Shown one piece after another: positions 1 to 7,372 of a stretch of 32,792 bases of DNA. A program made the translations under genes and the position numbers. Under the pieces are notes generated by a model. The model searched no databases. It was not told the DNA's origin and saw only the letters and a list, made by a program, of their open reading frames with translations. The stretch's first letter is position 1. The number at the start of each line of letters is the position of its first letter. The stretch is taken from the NCBI RefSeq assembly GCF_014646275.1, contig NZ_BMND01000052.1, forward strand, positions 1 through 32,792, in the 5' to 3' direction. The DNA comes from Streptomyces kronopolitis (GTDB lineage: Bacteria; Actinomycetota; Actinomycetes; Streptomycetales; Streptomycetaceae).

Positions 1-161
1 GCCGGGGGCCGGGCGGCGGGCGGCCGGCGCCCGGCCCGGCCGGTCCCCGGCGGCTGCCGCCGCGAGGCGCAGGTGCCCGCTGCCGCGACGGCGGCGGCCT
101 GCATAAGGTGGCGAGGACAGTGCACGCACGCAGCACCCACCACAGCAGGAGGCCGGCGACC

Positions 162-593
162 ATGAGCGACGCGAATTCCGAGCCGCAGGGGCCCGAGGCG
201 ATCGAGCACGCGCACGACCCCGAGGTCCTGCAGCTCGCGGCGAAGGTGTTCGACCTGGCGCGGCACGGTGACACCGACACCGTCGCCGCCTATGTGGACG
301 CGGGCGTTCCCGCCAATCTGACGAACGACAAGGGCGACTCGCTCGTGATGCTGGCGGCGTACCACGGCCACCCGGCCACCGTGGAGGCGCTGTTGCAGCG
401 CGGCGCCGACGCCGACCGCCCCAACGACCGCGGCCAGACCCCGCTGGCCGGCGCGGTCTTCAAGGCCGAGGACGAGGTCGTCAAGGTCCTGGTGGCGCAC
501 GGCGCGGACCCGTCGGCGGGCACTCCCTCGGCGATCGACACGGCCCGGATGTTCGAGAAGACGGAGCTGCTGAAGCTGTTCGGGGCGGAGTGA
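162..593 (+). CDS. Ankyrin-repeat protein, 143 aa
   Basis: Small cytoplasmic protein built of ankyrin repeats, a protein-protein interaction fold; its partner cannot be told from sequence. Residues 26-52 form a first degenerate repeat, 58-86 a clear one (GDSLVMLAAYHGHPATVEALLQ, then GADAD) and 91-119 another (GQTPLAGAV, then HGADP), with a capping helix at the C terminus. ATG at 162 was chosen because an AGGAGG lies just upstream at 147-152; an in-frame GTG at 108 has no comparable site. A GCATAAGG at 101-108 could be part of a promoter. The gene is followed by a strong hairpin terminator and appears to be transcribed alone. Family assignment is firm, function unknown. Confidence 0.88.
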   Translation: MSDANSEPQGPEAIEHAHDPEVLQLAAKVFDLARHGDTDTVAAYVDAGVPANLTNDKGDSLVMLAAYHGHPATVEALLQRGADADRPNDRGQTPLAGAVFKAEDEVVKVLVAHGADPSAGTPSAIDTARMFEKTELLKLFGAE

Positions 594-617
594 GCCGACC
601 CGGCGGACGGAAACGGG

Positions 618-659
618 CGGGTGGGGCCGGCCGGGCAGATGCCCGGCCGGCCCCACCCG
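618..659 (+). terminator. 19-bp perfect hairpin terminator
   Basis: Arms at 618-636 and 641-659 pair perfectly over 19 bp with a four-base loop (AGAT). There is no long U-run after it, as is usual in Streptomyces. It closes the ankyrin gene and separates it from the SoxR-box promoter that begins four bases later. Confidence 0.85.
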
Positions 660-662
660 TGT

Positions 663-693
663 TTGACCTCAAGTCCGCTTGAGGTCCTAGCGT
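663..693 (+). promoter_or_regulatory. SoxR box in a 19-bp-spacer promoter
   Basis: CCTCAAG at 667-673, four bases TCCG, then CTTGAGG at 678-684 gives an 18-bp operator with exactly the half-sites and spacing of the E. coli soxS operator (CCTCAAG-TTAA-CTTGAGG). The dyad extends one more GA/TC pair on each side. It lies between a -35 TTGACC (663-668) and a -10 TAGCGT (688-693) separated by 19 bp, the stretched spacing used by MerR-family activators. Predicted: SoxR activates the FMN reductase downstream in response to redox-active compounds. No soxR gene is in the window. Confidence 0.85.
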
Positions 694-765
694 CGGGCCC
701 CGACGGCGCCCCGGCCGTCACCGACTCACGCGCCGCCGCCCCGCGCCGGCCAGGGAGGGCCCCGC

Positions 766-1332
766 ATGTCCGAGCATCCGTACCGCCTCGCAGTGATCGT
801 CGGCAGCATCCGGGAGGGCCGGTTCGCGCCCGTCATCGCGACCTGGTTCGCCCGGCACGCCGCCCGCCACCCGCACATCGACGTGGACGTCATCGACCTC
901 GACGAGGTCCGCCCGTACACCCTCCGGCACGGCAGCGAGGAGTACGCGTCCTTCGCCAAGCGCGTGGACGAGGCGGACGCGTTCGTCGTGATCACCCCGG
1001 AGTACAACCACTCCTTCCCCGCCCCGCTCAAGCACGCCATCGACCTGCTGCACACCCAGTGGCAGGCCAAGCCGGTCGGCTTCGTCTCGTACGGCGGGAT
1101 CTCCGGCGGCCTGCGCGCCGTGGAGCAACTGCGGCTGGTCTTCGCCGAGTTGCACGCCACGACGGTCCGCGACTCGGTGAGCTTCGCGCTCGCCGGCAAC
1201 CTCTTCGACGACGCCGGCGAACTGCGCGCCCCGGCCGCCGCCACCCAGGCCGCCGACACCCTGCTCCACCAGCTGACCTGGTGGGCCGTGACCCTCCGCG
1301 AGGCCCGCGCCACCCGGCCGTACGGGGGCTAG
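766..1332 (+). CDS. NADPH-dependent FMN reductase (flavodoxin-like fold), 188 aa
   Basis: Cytoplasmic flavoprotein of the NADPH-dependent FMN reductase family, expected to reduce flavins, quinones or other redox-active compounds with NAD(P)H. The N-terminal phosphate-binding loop reads IVGSIREGRFAPVIATW (residues 11-27), followed by the family pattern PEYNHSFPAPLKHAIDLL (78-95) and SYGGISGGLRAVEQLRLV (108-125). GGGAGG sits about 10 bases before the ATG. It stands alone behind the SoxR-box promoter. From memory, the S. coelicolor SoxR regulon includes an NADPH-dependent FMN reductase, so this is probably an orthologue of a known SoxR target; that link is not checked. Exact substrate is open. 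Confidence 0.9.
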   Translation: MSEHPYRLAVIVGSIREGRFAPVIATWFARHAARHPHIDVDVIDLDEVRPYTLRHGSEEYASFAKRVDEADAFVVITPEYNHSFPAPLKHAIDLLHTQWQAKPVGFVSYGGISGGLRAVEQLRLVFAELHATTVRDSVSFALAGNLFDDAGELRAPAAATQAADTLLHQLTWWAVTLREARATRPYGG

Positions 1333-1404
1333 CGGCCACCGGGGCGGGCCCTCGGCATCCGTCACGTCGCCGTGCGCGGTCGCGCCGCCCCCGGCCGCGC
1401 ACGA

Positions 1405-1468
1405 CGGTGCAGTGGTCAGCGCCTCGCCACCGCGCACGGTGCGGTCGTCAGCGCCTCGCCGTCGCGAC
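1405..1468. repeat. Imperfect 32-bp tandem duplication at the 3' end of the methyltransferase gene
   Basis: Unit 1 (1405-1436) and unit 2 (1437-1468) share CGGTGC then GTCAGCGCCTCGCC in the same register, period 32. Unit 2 contains the last codons and stop of the minus-strand methyltransferase; unit 1 lies just beyond the stop. The period is not a multiple of three, so the extra copy is out of frame and non-coding. Confidence 0.75.
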
Positions 1469-2269
1469 ATGCAGGTGCATCCCGCACGGAATGCGCCCGT
1501 CCGGCAGCGCCAGGGCCGCCGACTCCGCCTCGAAGCGGGCCCGCAGCTCCGCCAGGACGGAGGCATCGAGCGGCCCGGCGTCGTAGTAGGCGGCCACGGT
1601 GCGCCACACCTGCTCGGGCGGGCCGGTCAGGTCGATCCGTACCGTCTCCCACTCCACCGGCCCGAAACCGGCCGGCCGGAACACCTCGTCGAAGCCTTCG
1701 GCGGTCCGCAGCCGCCGGTCACCGAGGCGCGGGATCCGCTGCTCCTCGGGCACCGCGAGGAACAGCGGCTTGGCCAGCCGCAGGAACAGCTCGCAGGCCT
1801 CGCCGCCGGCCGCCCCGCCGCCCAATACGGCGGCCAGCGTGCCGCCCGGCTCCAGCACCCGGGCCAGCTCCGCCGCGACCTGTTCCGCCTCCCCCATCAG
1901 CATCAGCGCCATGTGGGACACGCACCCGTCGAACCAGCCGTCCTGGAAGGGCAGTTGCTGCGCCCGCCCCACCCGGAGATCGGCCCGGCCGACGCCCGGC
2001 CGGCGGCGCGCCAGCGTCAGCTCCTCGGCGGACAGGTCGAGCCCGGCGAGCTCCCGCGGGGCACCCCCGTCCCGCCCGGCGAGGAGTTCGAGCAACAGCC
2101 CGTCGCCGCACCCCAGATCCAGCACCCGCTCGCACGCCGCGACCCGGTCCCGCAGGATCCGGTAGCCGGAACGACCGTCCTCGGCCCGCCCGTGCGCCAT
2201 GGCCCGCGCGGTCACCGCGGGGTGCGCGGCATGAAAGGCCCGCAGAAACTCTTCCTGATCGGTCGTCAT
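1448..2269 (-). CDS. Class I SAM-dependent methyltransferase, 273 aa
   Basis: Small-molecule-type methyltransferase with a Rossmann SAM-binding domain. Motif I is VLDLGCGDG at residues 49-57, an acidic residue ends strand 2 (LAGLDLS, about 74-80), and a motif IV-like segment is LPFQDGWFDGCVSHMALML (about 106-124) followed by ELARVLEPGGTLAAVLGG. The substrate is not deducible. The ATG at 2269 was chosen because the family fold begins soon after it and the longer reading frame adds an atypical tail; the ribosome site is weak. It is the second of two minus-strand genes after the VOC protein, 78 bases apart, so the two may be co-transcribed. Confidence 0.85.
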   Translation of the reverse strand: MTTDQEEFLRAFHAAHPAVTARAMAHGRAEDGRSGYRILRDRVAACERVLDLGCGDGLLLELLAGRDGGAPRELAGLDLSAEELTLARRRPGVGRADLRVGRAQQLPFQDGWFDGCVSHMALMLMGEAEQVAAELARVLEPGGTLAAVLGGGAAGGEACELFLRLAKPLFLAVPEEQRIPRLGDRRLRTAEGFDEVFRPAGFGPVEWETVRIDLTGPPEQVWRTVAAYYDAGPLDASVLAELRARFEAESAALALPDGRIPCGMHLHVATARR

Positions 2270-2347
2270 CCCACCGATCCTAGGAGCCCGCCCCGCACCG
2301 GCCGCACCATGGCCGAAAGCCAACTCCCGCTCTCCCCCACCGATTTC

Positions 2348-2758
2348 TCACCCCAGCGAGGGCCGCTCCTGCAGTGCCCATCCGTTGCCGTCCGGATCGC
2401 TGAAGTAGACGAACGAGTTCCACGCGCCGCCGGGACCGTCGACCAACCTCCCGTTCTCGACATGCTGGACCGGACCGACCGCCACACCCCGCTCGGCCAG
2501 CTCCGCACGCGCCGAGGCGATATCGGGCACCACCAGCTGCAGCCCGTGCACCGCCCCCGGCCGCGCTCCCGGGTCCTCGACTCCCGCCCCGATCACGATC
2601 GAGCAGCCCGATCCCGGCGGCGTCAGCTGCACGATCCGGACCTCGCCGCCGACGGACATGTCGTGATCGACCGCGAAGCCCATCTGCTCGCTGTAGAAGC
2701 GCTTCGCCCGTTCCACGTCGGCGACCGGAATCGGCACCAGTTCCAGCTTCCAGTCCAT
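2348..2758 (-). CDS. VOC (glyoxalase/bleomycin-resistance fold) protein, 136 aa
   Basis: Single-module vicinal oxygen chelate protein made of two beta-alpha-beta-beta-beta repeats. Repeat one begins KLELVPIPVADVERAKRFYSE (residues 4-24) and repeat two HGLQLVVPDIASARAELAERG. The end, FVYFSDPDGNGWALQE, is the usual VOC finish in which the Glu is a metal ligand. Members are glyoxalases, dioxygenases or drug-binding resistance proteins; sequence alone does not separate these. It lies directly upstream of the minus-strand methyltransferase. The start at 2758 is the only reasonable one. Confidence 0.87.
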   Translation of the reverse strand: MDWKLELVPIPVADVERAKRFYSEQMGFAVDHDMSVGGEVRIVQLTPPGSGCSIVIGAGVEDPGARPGAVHGLQLVVPDIASARAELAERGVAVGPVQHVENGRLVDGPGGAWNSFVYFSDPDGNGWALQERPSLG

Positions 2759-2975
2759 GGCACGCCGCCCTTCCGCTCGGCCGGCGGCCCAGGAGCGACG
2801 GCCGCGGGCACCGGCTTGCCGCGCTGCAAAAAGTCTAGGCAGCGAGACGCGGACGCGCGCAGGCGTGGCACAGCGAACACGTTCCGTGGCGGGGAGTCAC
2901 GGCCCCGCCGCGCACCGGACGCGCTCCGCCCCGCCAAGCCCACGACGGCGCCGGGGCCACACGCCGCCCCCGCCC

Positions 2976-3000
2976 GTCACCTCACCTCACCTCACCTCAC
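2976..3000. repeat. TCACC pentanucleotide tandem repeat
   Basis: Five consecutive TCACC/CTCAC units immediately follow the aldo/keto reductase on its downstream side, and the last unit contains that gene's TGA stop (2997-2999). This looks like a simple slippage repeat. The rest of the 2759-2975 gap is C-rich and shows no gene. Confidence 0.8.
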
Positions 3001-3989
3001 GCCTCCACGAACGCGATGCTGGCCTCGTCGTACCGCGTCCCGGCGATCCGGCCGGCGGGGGCGGCGGCATCGATCGCGGTGAGTTCCTCGGCGGTCAGCT
3101 CCAGGGCCAGGGCGCCGAGGTTCTCCTCCAGGTATTTCTGCCGCCGGGTGCCGGGGATCGGCACCACGTCGTCGCCGCGGTGCTGCACCCAGGCCAGCGC
3201 GAGCTGCCCGGCGCTGACGCCCTTCTCGGCGGCGATCTCGTCGAGCTTCTCCACGATGGCCAGGTTCTGCTCCAGATTGCCGTCGGCGAAGCGCGGCTGG
3301 CTGCGGCGCAGATCCGACTCCGGCAGCCCCTCCACGGAGGTGTAGCGCCCGGTCAGGAAGCCCCGGCCGAGCGGGGAGAACGGCACCAGGCCGATGCCGA
3401 GTTCACGGCACACCGGAGCGATCTCGTTCTCCAGATCCCGGGTCCACAGCGACCACTCGCTCTGCAGCGCGGCGATCGGATGCACCGCATGCGCCCGCCG
3501 GACGGTCGCGGCGCCCGCCTCGGACAGCCCCAGATGCCGCACCTTCCCCGCCGCGACCAGCTCGGCCATCGCACCGACGGTCTCCTCGATCGGCACCTGC
3601 GGGTCGACGCGGTGCTGGTAGTAGAGGTCGATGTGGTCGACCCCGAGCCGGCGCAGCGACGCGTCACAGGCCGCCCGCACATAGGCGGCGTCGCCCCGGA
3701 TCGCCGTCGGCTCACCGAGCCGGTTGGCGAACCCGAACTTCGTCGCCAGCACCACCTCGTCCCGCCGCCCGGCGACGGCCCGGCCGATCAACTCCTCGTT
3801 GTGGCCCGCCCCGTAGAAGTCGGAGGTGTCCAGCAGGGTGACTCCGAGGTCGAGCGCCCGGTTGATGGTCGCGATCGACTGCGCGTCATCCGACGCGCCG
3901 TACCCGTGGCTCATCCCCATACAGCCGAGCCCCTGCGCGGAAACCGCCAGCCCGCCGAGGTGCCGCGTCGGAATGCTGATGCTGGTCAT
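2997..3989 (-). CDS. Aldo/keto reductase, 330 aa
   Basis: NADPH-dependent oxidoreductase of the aldo/keto reductase (TIM-barrel) superfamily, reducing aldehydes or ketones in the cytoplasm. The catalytic tetrad is visible: Asp54 and Tyr59 (LLDTSDFYG), Lys84 (LATKFGF) and His126 (YYQHRVD). Full length for the family. ATG 3989 was chosen because GTTCAGGAGG lies just before it; the open frame continues upstream but with non-family residues. A MerR-type promoter with its -10 at 4085-4090 lies about 95 bases upstream, so the gene is probably induced by an electrophile- or aldehyde-sensing MerR protein encoded elsewhere. Divergent from the PrmC-like gene. Confidence 0.92.
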   Translation of the reverse strand: MTSISIPTRHLGGLAVSAQGLGCMGMSHGYGASDDAQSIATINRALDLGVTLLDTSDFYGAGHNEELIGRAVAGRRDEVVLATKFGFANRLGEPTAIRGDAAYVRAACDASLRRLGVDHIDLYYQHRVDPQVPIEETVGAMAELVAAGKVRHLGLSEAGAATVRRAHAVHPIAALQSEWSLWTRDLENEIAPVCRELGIGLVPFSPLGRGFLTGRYTSVEGLPESDLRRSQPRFADGNLEQNLAIVEKLDEIAAEKGVSAGQLALAWVQHRGDDVVPIPGTRRQKYLEENLGALALELTAEELTAIDAAAPAGRIAGTRYDEASIAFVEA

Positions 3990-4084
3990 GATGCTGCTGC
4001 CTCCTGAACATGGCCTACAACGAACGGACCCGGCCGGCCCGGCAGCCGCCCTCGGCCACCACCCCGCCCCTGATCCCGCCCCGG

Positions 4085-4115
4085 ACGCTACGAGTTGAAG
4101 CACACTCCAAGTCAA
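4085..4115 (-). promoter_or_regulatory. MerR-type operator/promoter of the aldo/keto reductase
   Basis: Read on the minus strand: -35 TTGACT (4115-4110), 19-bp spacer, -10 TAGCGT (4090-4085). An imperfect dyad ACTTGGAG-TGTG-CTTCAACT (4112-4093) fills the spacer. This is the geometry of MerR-family activation and it uses the same -10 as the SoxR-box promoter at 663-693. The half-site TTGGAG differs from the SoxR half-site, so a different regulator is implied; no MerR gene is present in the window. Confidence 0.75.
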
Positions 4116-4327
4116 CAAGGCGACCCGGCCCCGCCGGCTCTCCCCGTGCCGACACGCCCCCGGCAAGGTAGTGTTGACCCTCAGTAGTGGACCGACTCAG
4201 GAGGTGAGACCGATTCCCCGCCAGATCAGGCAGGTGCTCCCGGCTCACGCCCGTAGGTCCACCCGACGCAGGTGACCGCACGGCACACGTGACCCGGGAT
4301 GCGCCCTCGGCGCCCCGAAAGGCCCAC

Positions 4328-5263
4328 ATGTCGTCACCTCGTATGCCGTCCCCGTTGTCGTCATCCCGTATATCCCGCGCGCCCGTGCGGCCCGAGCCCC
4401 TACCGCGTCGTGCGGAGGGAGCGGCACCGGCCTCGCCGCGCCCTGCCGCGCCCCTCCCCCGTGCCGCCGTCGTCGCCCGGTTGCGTGCCGCCGGCTGCGT
4501 GTTCGCGGAGGACGAGGCGGAGTTGCTGCTCTCCGGCGCGCCGTCGGCGGACGCGCTCGCCGCCATGGTGGAGCGCCGGGTCCTCGGCATTCCGCTGGAA
4601 CACGTCGTCGGCTGGGCGGAGTTCCACGGGCGGCGGGTCGCCGTCGACCCTGGCGTGTTCGTGCCGCGGCGCCGCACCGAATTCCTGGTGGACCAGGCCA
4701 TCGGCCTCGGGCGCCGGTCCGCCGCCCGCACCGGGCGGCCCCCGGTCGTCGTCGATCTGTGCTGCGGGTCCGGTGCGGTGGGCGCCGTACTGGCCGCCGC
4801 GCTGGGCCGCATCGAGCTGTACGCGGCGGACATCGAGCCCGCCGCGGTGCGCTGCGCCCGCCGCACCCTCGCGGCCGCCGGCGGCGAGGTCTTCGCGGGC
4901 GACCTCTTCGACGCGCTGCCCGCCGGGCTCCGCGGCCGGATCGACGTCCTGGTGGCGAACGTTCCCTACGTCCCGACCGAGGAGGTCGGGCTGCTGCCGC
5001 CCGAGGCCCGTGAGCACGAGCCGCTGGTCGCGCTGGACGGCGGCGCGGACGGGCTCGACGTCCTGCGGCGGGTGACCGCGGCCGCGCCCGCGTGGCTGGC
5101 GCCGGAGGGTCAGCTGCTGGTCGAGACGAGCGAGCGGCAGGCGCCGCGGGCCGTCGAGGCCTTCACCCGCCACGGGCTCCTGCCCCGGGTGACCGGCTCC
5201 GACGAGCTGTACGCCACGGTCGTCATCGGGACCCGGCCCGCCACCGGGGAGGGCACCCCGTAG
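4328..5263 (+). CDS. PrmC/HemK-like protein N5-glutamine methyltransferase, 311 aa
   Basis: Class I methyltransferase of the HemK/PrmC type, which methylates a glutamine side chain (in the classic case the GGQ of release factors). Visible parts: GIPLEHVVGWAEFHG (88-101), FVPRRRTEFLVDQAI (111-125) matching the PrmC 'PRPETE' segment, SAM motif VVDLCCGSGAVGAV (141-153), acidic AADIEP, and the substrate motif as NVPY (211-214) in place of NPPY. The NVPY form is typical of an actinobacterial paralogue distinct from the release-factor enzyme, so the substrate is uncertain. The first 45 residues are Pro/Ser/Arg-rich and probably disordered. ATG 4328 follows AAAGG; a GTG at 4289 is the alternative start. 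Confidence 0.85.
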   Translation: MSSPRMPSPLSSSRISRAPVRPEPLPRRAEGAAPASPRPAAPLPRAAVVARLRAAGCVFAEDEAELLLSGAPSADALAAMVERRVLGIPLEHVVGWAEFHGRRVAVDPGVFVPRRRTEFLVDQAIGLGRRSAARTGRPPVVVDLCCGSGAVGAVLAAALGRIELYAADIEPAAVRCARRTLAAAGGEVFAGDLFDALPAGLRGRIDVLVANVPYVPTEEVGLLPPEAREHEPLVALDGGADGLDVLRRVTAAAPAWLAPEGQLLVETSERQAPRAVEAFTRHGLLPRVTGSDELYATVVIGTRPATGEGTP

Positions 5264-5363
5264 CCGTCCCTGGAGCGGGCGGGCGGCGACCCGAACGGTC
5301 CCGGCCGATGACTTCCGGGCCGCCGGCCGGTCGTTACAGGCGGAAGAGGAAGGGAGATCCGCC

Positions 5364-5921
5364 ATGTCGGCACACGGACCCGCACAGCAGCCCACGACCA
5401 CGCTCGACGCCCGCTACAGCTCCGGGCTCAACCCCCGCCCGGGCGCCGCGGACGTCACCGCCACCGAGTGGGCCGAGGCCCGCCGGCACCTGGAAGCCGC
5501 CGAGATCTTCTGGGTGTCCACGGTGCGGCCGGACGGCCGGCTGCACGTCACGCCCGTGCTCGCCGCCTGGCACGACGGGGTGCTGTACTTCTCCACCGGC
5601 GCGGACGAGCAGAAGGCCAGGAACCTCGCCGGTCACCGGCACTGCGCGCTGACCACCGGGCGGAACGCGCTGGCCGAGGGGCTCGATCTCGTCGTCGAGG
5701 GCACGGCGGAGCCGGTGGCCGAGCCTGCGGTGCTGGACGAGGTGATCGCGGCGTACGAGGCGAAGTACGGGCCGCGGATCACCTCGCCCGAGGGGCCGTT
5801 CCACGGGCTCGGGGAGGCGTTCCGCACGGGGCGCGCGGTGGTGTTCGCGGTCGCCCCGGCCACGGCGTACGGCTTCGGCCGCAACGACGGCGTGTTCACG
5901 CACACCCGGTGGGCGTTCTGA
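5364..5921 (+). CDS. PPOX-fold (pyridoxamine 5'-phosphate oxidase-like) flavoprotein, 185 aa
   Basis: Split-barrel protein of the PPOX class, which bind FMN or F420. The core reads IFWVSTVRPDGRLHVTPVLAAWHDGVLYFSTG (about 48-79), then QKARNLAGHRHCALTTG, a typical start of this family, and ends FGRNDGVFTHTRWAF. In actinobacteria many such proteins use F420 to reduce small molecules, but cofactor and substrate cannot be fixed here. GAAGGGAG precedes the ATG at good spacing. About 100 bases separate it from the PrmC-like gene upstream, so co-transcription is possible. Confidence 0.87.
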   Translation: MSAHGPAQQPTTTLDARYSSGLNPRPGAADVTATEWAEARRHLEAAEIFWVSTVRPDGRLHVTPVLAAWHDGVLYFSTGADEQKARNLAGHRHCALTTGRNALAEGLDLVVEGTAEPVAEPAVLDEVIAAYEAKYGPRITSPEGPFHGLGEAFRTGRAVVFAVAPATAYGFGRNDGVFTHTRWAF

Positions 5922-5963
5922 GCGGCCGGACCCGCGCCGGGGAGGCCGGACGGCGCGGTCGGT

Positions 5964-6692
5964 TCAGGCGAGCCAGTCGGTGTAGCGGGTGGGGGCGAGG
6001 TGGGCGTCCGGGTCGGTGAGGACGTCGCCCTTGACCGCGGCGAACATGCCGGCGGTGGGGTCGGTGACGACGGTGCGGTCGTCGGCCTGGTGGGCCAGGG
6101 TGAGACGGCCCAGGTCGTCCAGGGGGAAGACCTCGGGGCCGGCGATCTTGTGAATGCCGCCCAGCGGCGGCCCCGCGGCGACCTCGGCCACCGCGTCGGC
6201 CACGTCCCCGGCGGCGATCGGCTGGATCGGGGTGGCGGGCAGCCGGACGGTGTCGCCATCGGCGGTCCAGGACAGGACCGCGTCCATGAACTCCATGAAC
6301 TGCGTCGCGCGGACGATGGAGTACGGGACCGGCCCGGCCGCGAGGATCTCCTCCTGGAGCGCCTTGGCCCGGTAGTAGTCCAGCTCGGGCACCTGGTCCA
6401 CGCCGATGATCGAGAGGATGACGAAGTGGCCCACGCCCGCCTTCCGGGCCGCGGCCAGCAGGTTGTCCATGGAGGTCCGGAAGAAGGCCAGGGAGGCGTC
6501 GTCGAAGGTCGGGGAGTTCGTCAGGTTGACGAGGACATCCGCCCCCGCCGCCGCCTCGTCCAGACCCCGGCCGCTGAGGACATCGGTGCCGGTCGACTGC
6601 GCGTACGGCACCGCCTCGTGCCCCGCGGCGTTCAGCTTCCTGACGACCTGCGACCCGATCAGCCCGGTGCCGCCGATGACCGCGACCTTCAT
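5964..6692 (-). CDS. NmrA-like NAD(P)-binding oxidoreductase/sensor, 242 aa
   Basis: Atypical short-chain dehydrogenase of the NmrA/NAD(P)-binding group. The nucleotide loop is VIGGTGLIGSQVVRKL (residues 5-20); NLTNSPTFDD and FVILSIIGVD follow, and YYRAKALQEEIL carries the Tyr-x-x-x-Lys region (YYRAK). Such proteins are quinone or ketone reductases or redox sensors. ATG 6692 was chosen because the Rossmann strand starts there and GAAAGG lies just upstream; the longer frame adds 45 unrelated residues. A perfect dyad CATGTG-G-CACATG sits about 30 bases before the start. Divergent from the XRE regulator gene. Confidence 0.87.
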   Translation of the reverse strand: MKVAVIGGTGLIGSQVVRKLNAAGHEAVPYAQSTGTDVLSGRGLDEAAAGADVLVNLTNSPTFDDASLAFFRTSMDNLLAAARKAGVGHFVILSIIGVDQVPELDYYRAKALQEEILAAGPVPYSIVRATQFMEFMDAVLSWTADGDTVRLPATPIQPIAAGDVADAVAEVAAGPPLGGIHKIAGPEVFPLDDLGRLTLAHQADDRTVVTDPTAGMFAAVKGDVLTDPDAHLAPTRYTDWLA

Positions 6693-6721
6693 GTCATGCC
6701 TTTCGTCGGGGATTCGTCCGC

Positions 6722-6734
6722 CATGTGGCACATG
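6722..6734 (-). promoter_or_regulatory. Perfect dyad upstream of the NmrA-like gene (possible operator)
   Basis: CATGTG, one base, CACATG, about 30 bases before the NmrA-like start codon. A minus-strand TACGGGGAT close by could include a -10. The position fits an operator or a 5' untranslated element. No regulator family is implied by the sequence. Confidence 0.35.
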
Positions 6735-6843
6735 ATCCCCGTATGGGCGCCTGACGTGAGGCCTGGACCGCGCATCCGGGCGACGGCCGCCGGACGGGCT
6801 CCCCGCGCACCCGGAGCCCTCGCCCACCCCACTGGACCACTTC

Positions 6844-6872
6844 TGCTAGCGCCTTGCTTGCAAAAGTTAGCA
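6844..6872 (+). promoter_or_regulatory. Nested dyad before the XRE gene (probable autoregulatory operator)
   Basis: Outer arms TGCTAGC (6844-6850) and GTTAGCA (6866-6872) pair with one mismatch. Inside them TTGC-TT-GCAA (6854-6863) forms a second dyad with nearly the same centre (about 6858). The element ends 20 bases before the XRE start codon, a usual place for repression by the gene's own product. Confidence 0.5.
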
Positions 6873-6892
6873 CCGGCAGGCACCATCGGGGT

Positions 6893-7339
6893 ATGGCATC
6901 ACTCAACGTCGGCAACCTCGGCGAGTTCCTGCGGGAGCAGCGGCGCACGGCGCGGCTGAGCCTGCGGCAGCTCGCGGATGCCGCCGGGGTGTCCAACCCG
7001 TACCTCAGCCAGATCGAGCGCGGCCTTCGCAAGCCGAGCGCGGAGATCCTCCAGCAGCTCGCCAAGGCGCTGCGGATATCCGCGGAGACGCTCTACGTCC
7101 AGGCCGGGATCCTGGACGAGCGGCACGGTCTGGACGGGGTCGAGGTGCAGACCGCGATACTCACCGACCCGGCGCTGAACGAGAGACAGAAGCAGGTCCT
7201 GCTGCAGATCTACGAGTCCTTCCGCAAGGAGAACGGGCTCGGCACCGCAGACCGGGACACCGCTGCGAGCGGGCCCGGGGTCGGGCGCGGTACGGACACC
7301 CCCGGCACAGAGGCCGACGGCGGCCCGCACGCCACCTGA
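6893..7339 (+). CDS. XRE-family HTH transcriptional regulator, 148 aa
   Basis: DNA-binding protein with an N-terminal Cro/CI-type helix-turn-helix at residues 8-67: LGEFLREQRRTARLSLRQLA, then GVSNPYLSQIERGLRKPSAEILQQLAKAL. It continues through a conserved linker (NERQKQVLLQIYESFRKENG, 96-115) and a variable Gly/Thr/Asp-rich tail. ATG 6893 opens the conserved domain directly; an upstream GTG at 6854 would overlap the putative operator. The HbhA-like gene begins 33 bases after its stop, in an apparent two-gene operon. Target genes are unknown. Confidence 0.9.
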   Translation: MASLNVGNLGEFLREQRRTARLSLRQLADAAGVSNPYLSQIERGLRKPSAEILQQLAKALRISAETLYVQAGILDERHGLDGVEVQTAILTDPALNERQKQVLLQIYESFRKENGLGTADRDTAASGPGVGRGTDTPGTEADGGPHAT

Positions 7340-7372
7340 GCAACCGATTCCGTTTCCAGGAGGAAAAACGTC

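Noticed and set aside
1..161. Part of a gene at the window's left edge
   Set aside because: Very G/C-rich with no readable domain in any frame; nothing can be supported except a possible -10 near 101-108.
4204..4275. 23-codon Arg-rich frame (leader peptide candidate) upstream of the PrmC-like gene
   Set aside because: Its AGGAGG overlaps the GTG start so it cannot serve it, and no attenuator hairpin follows.
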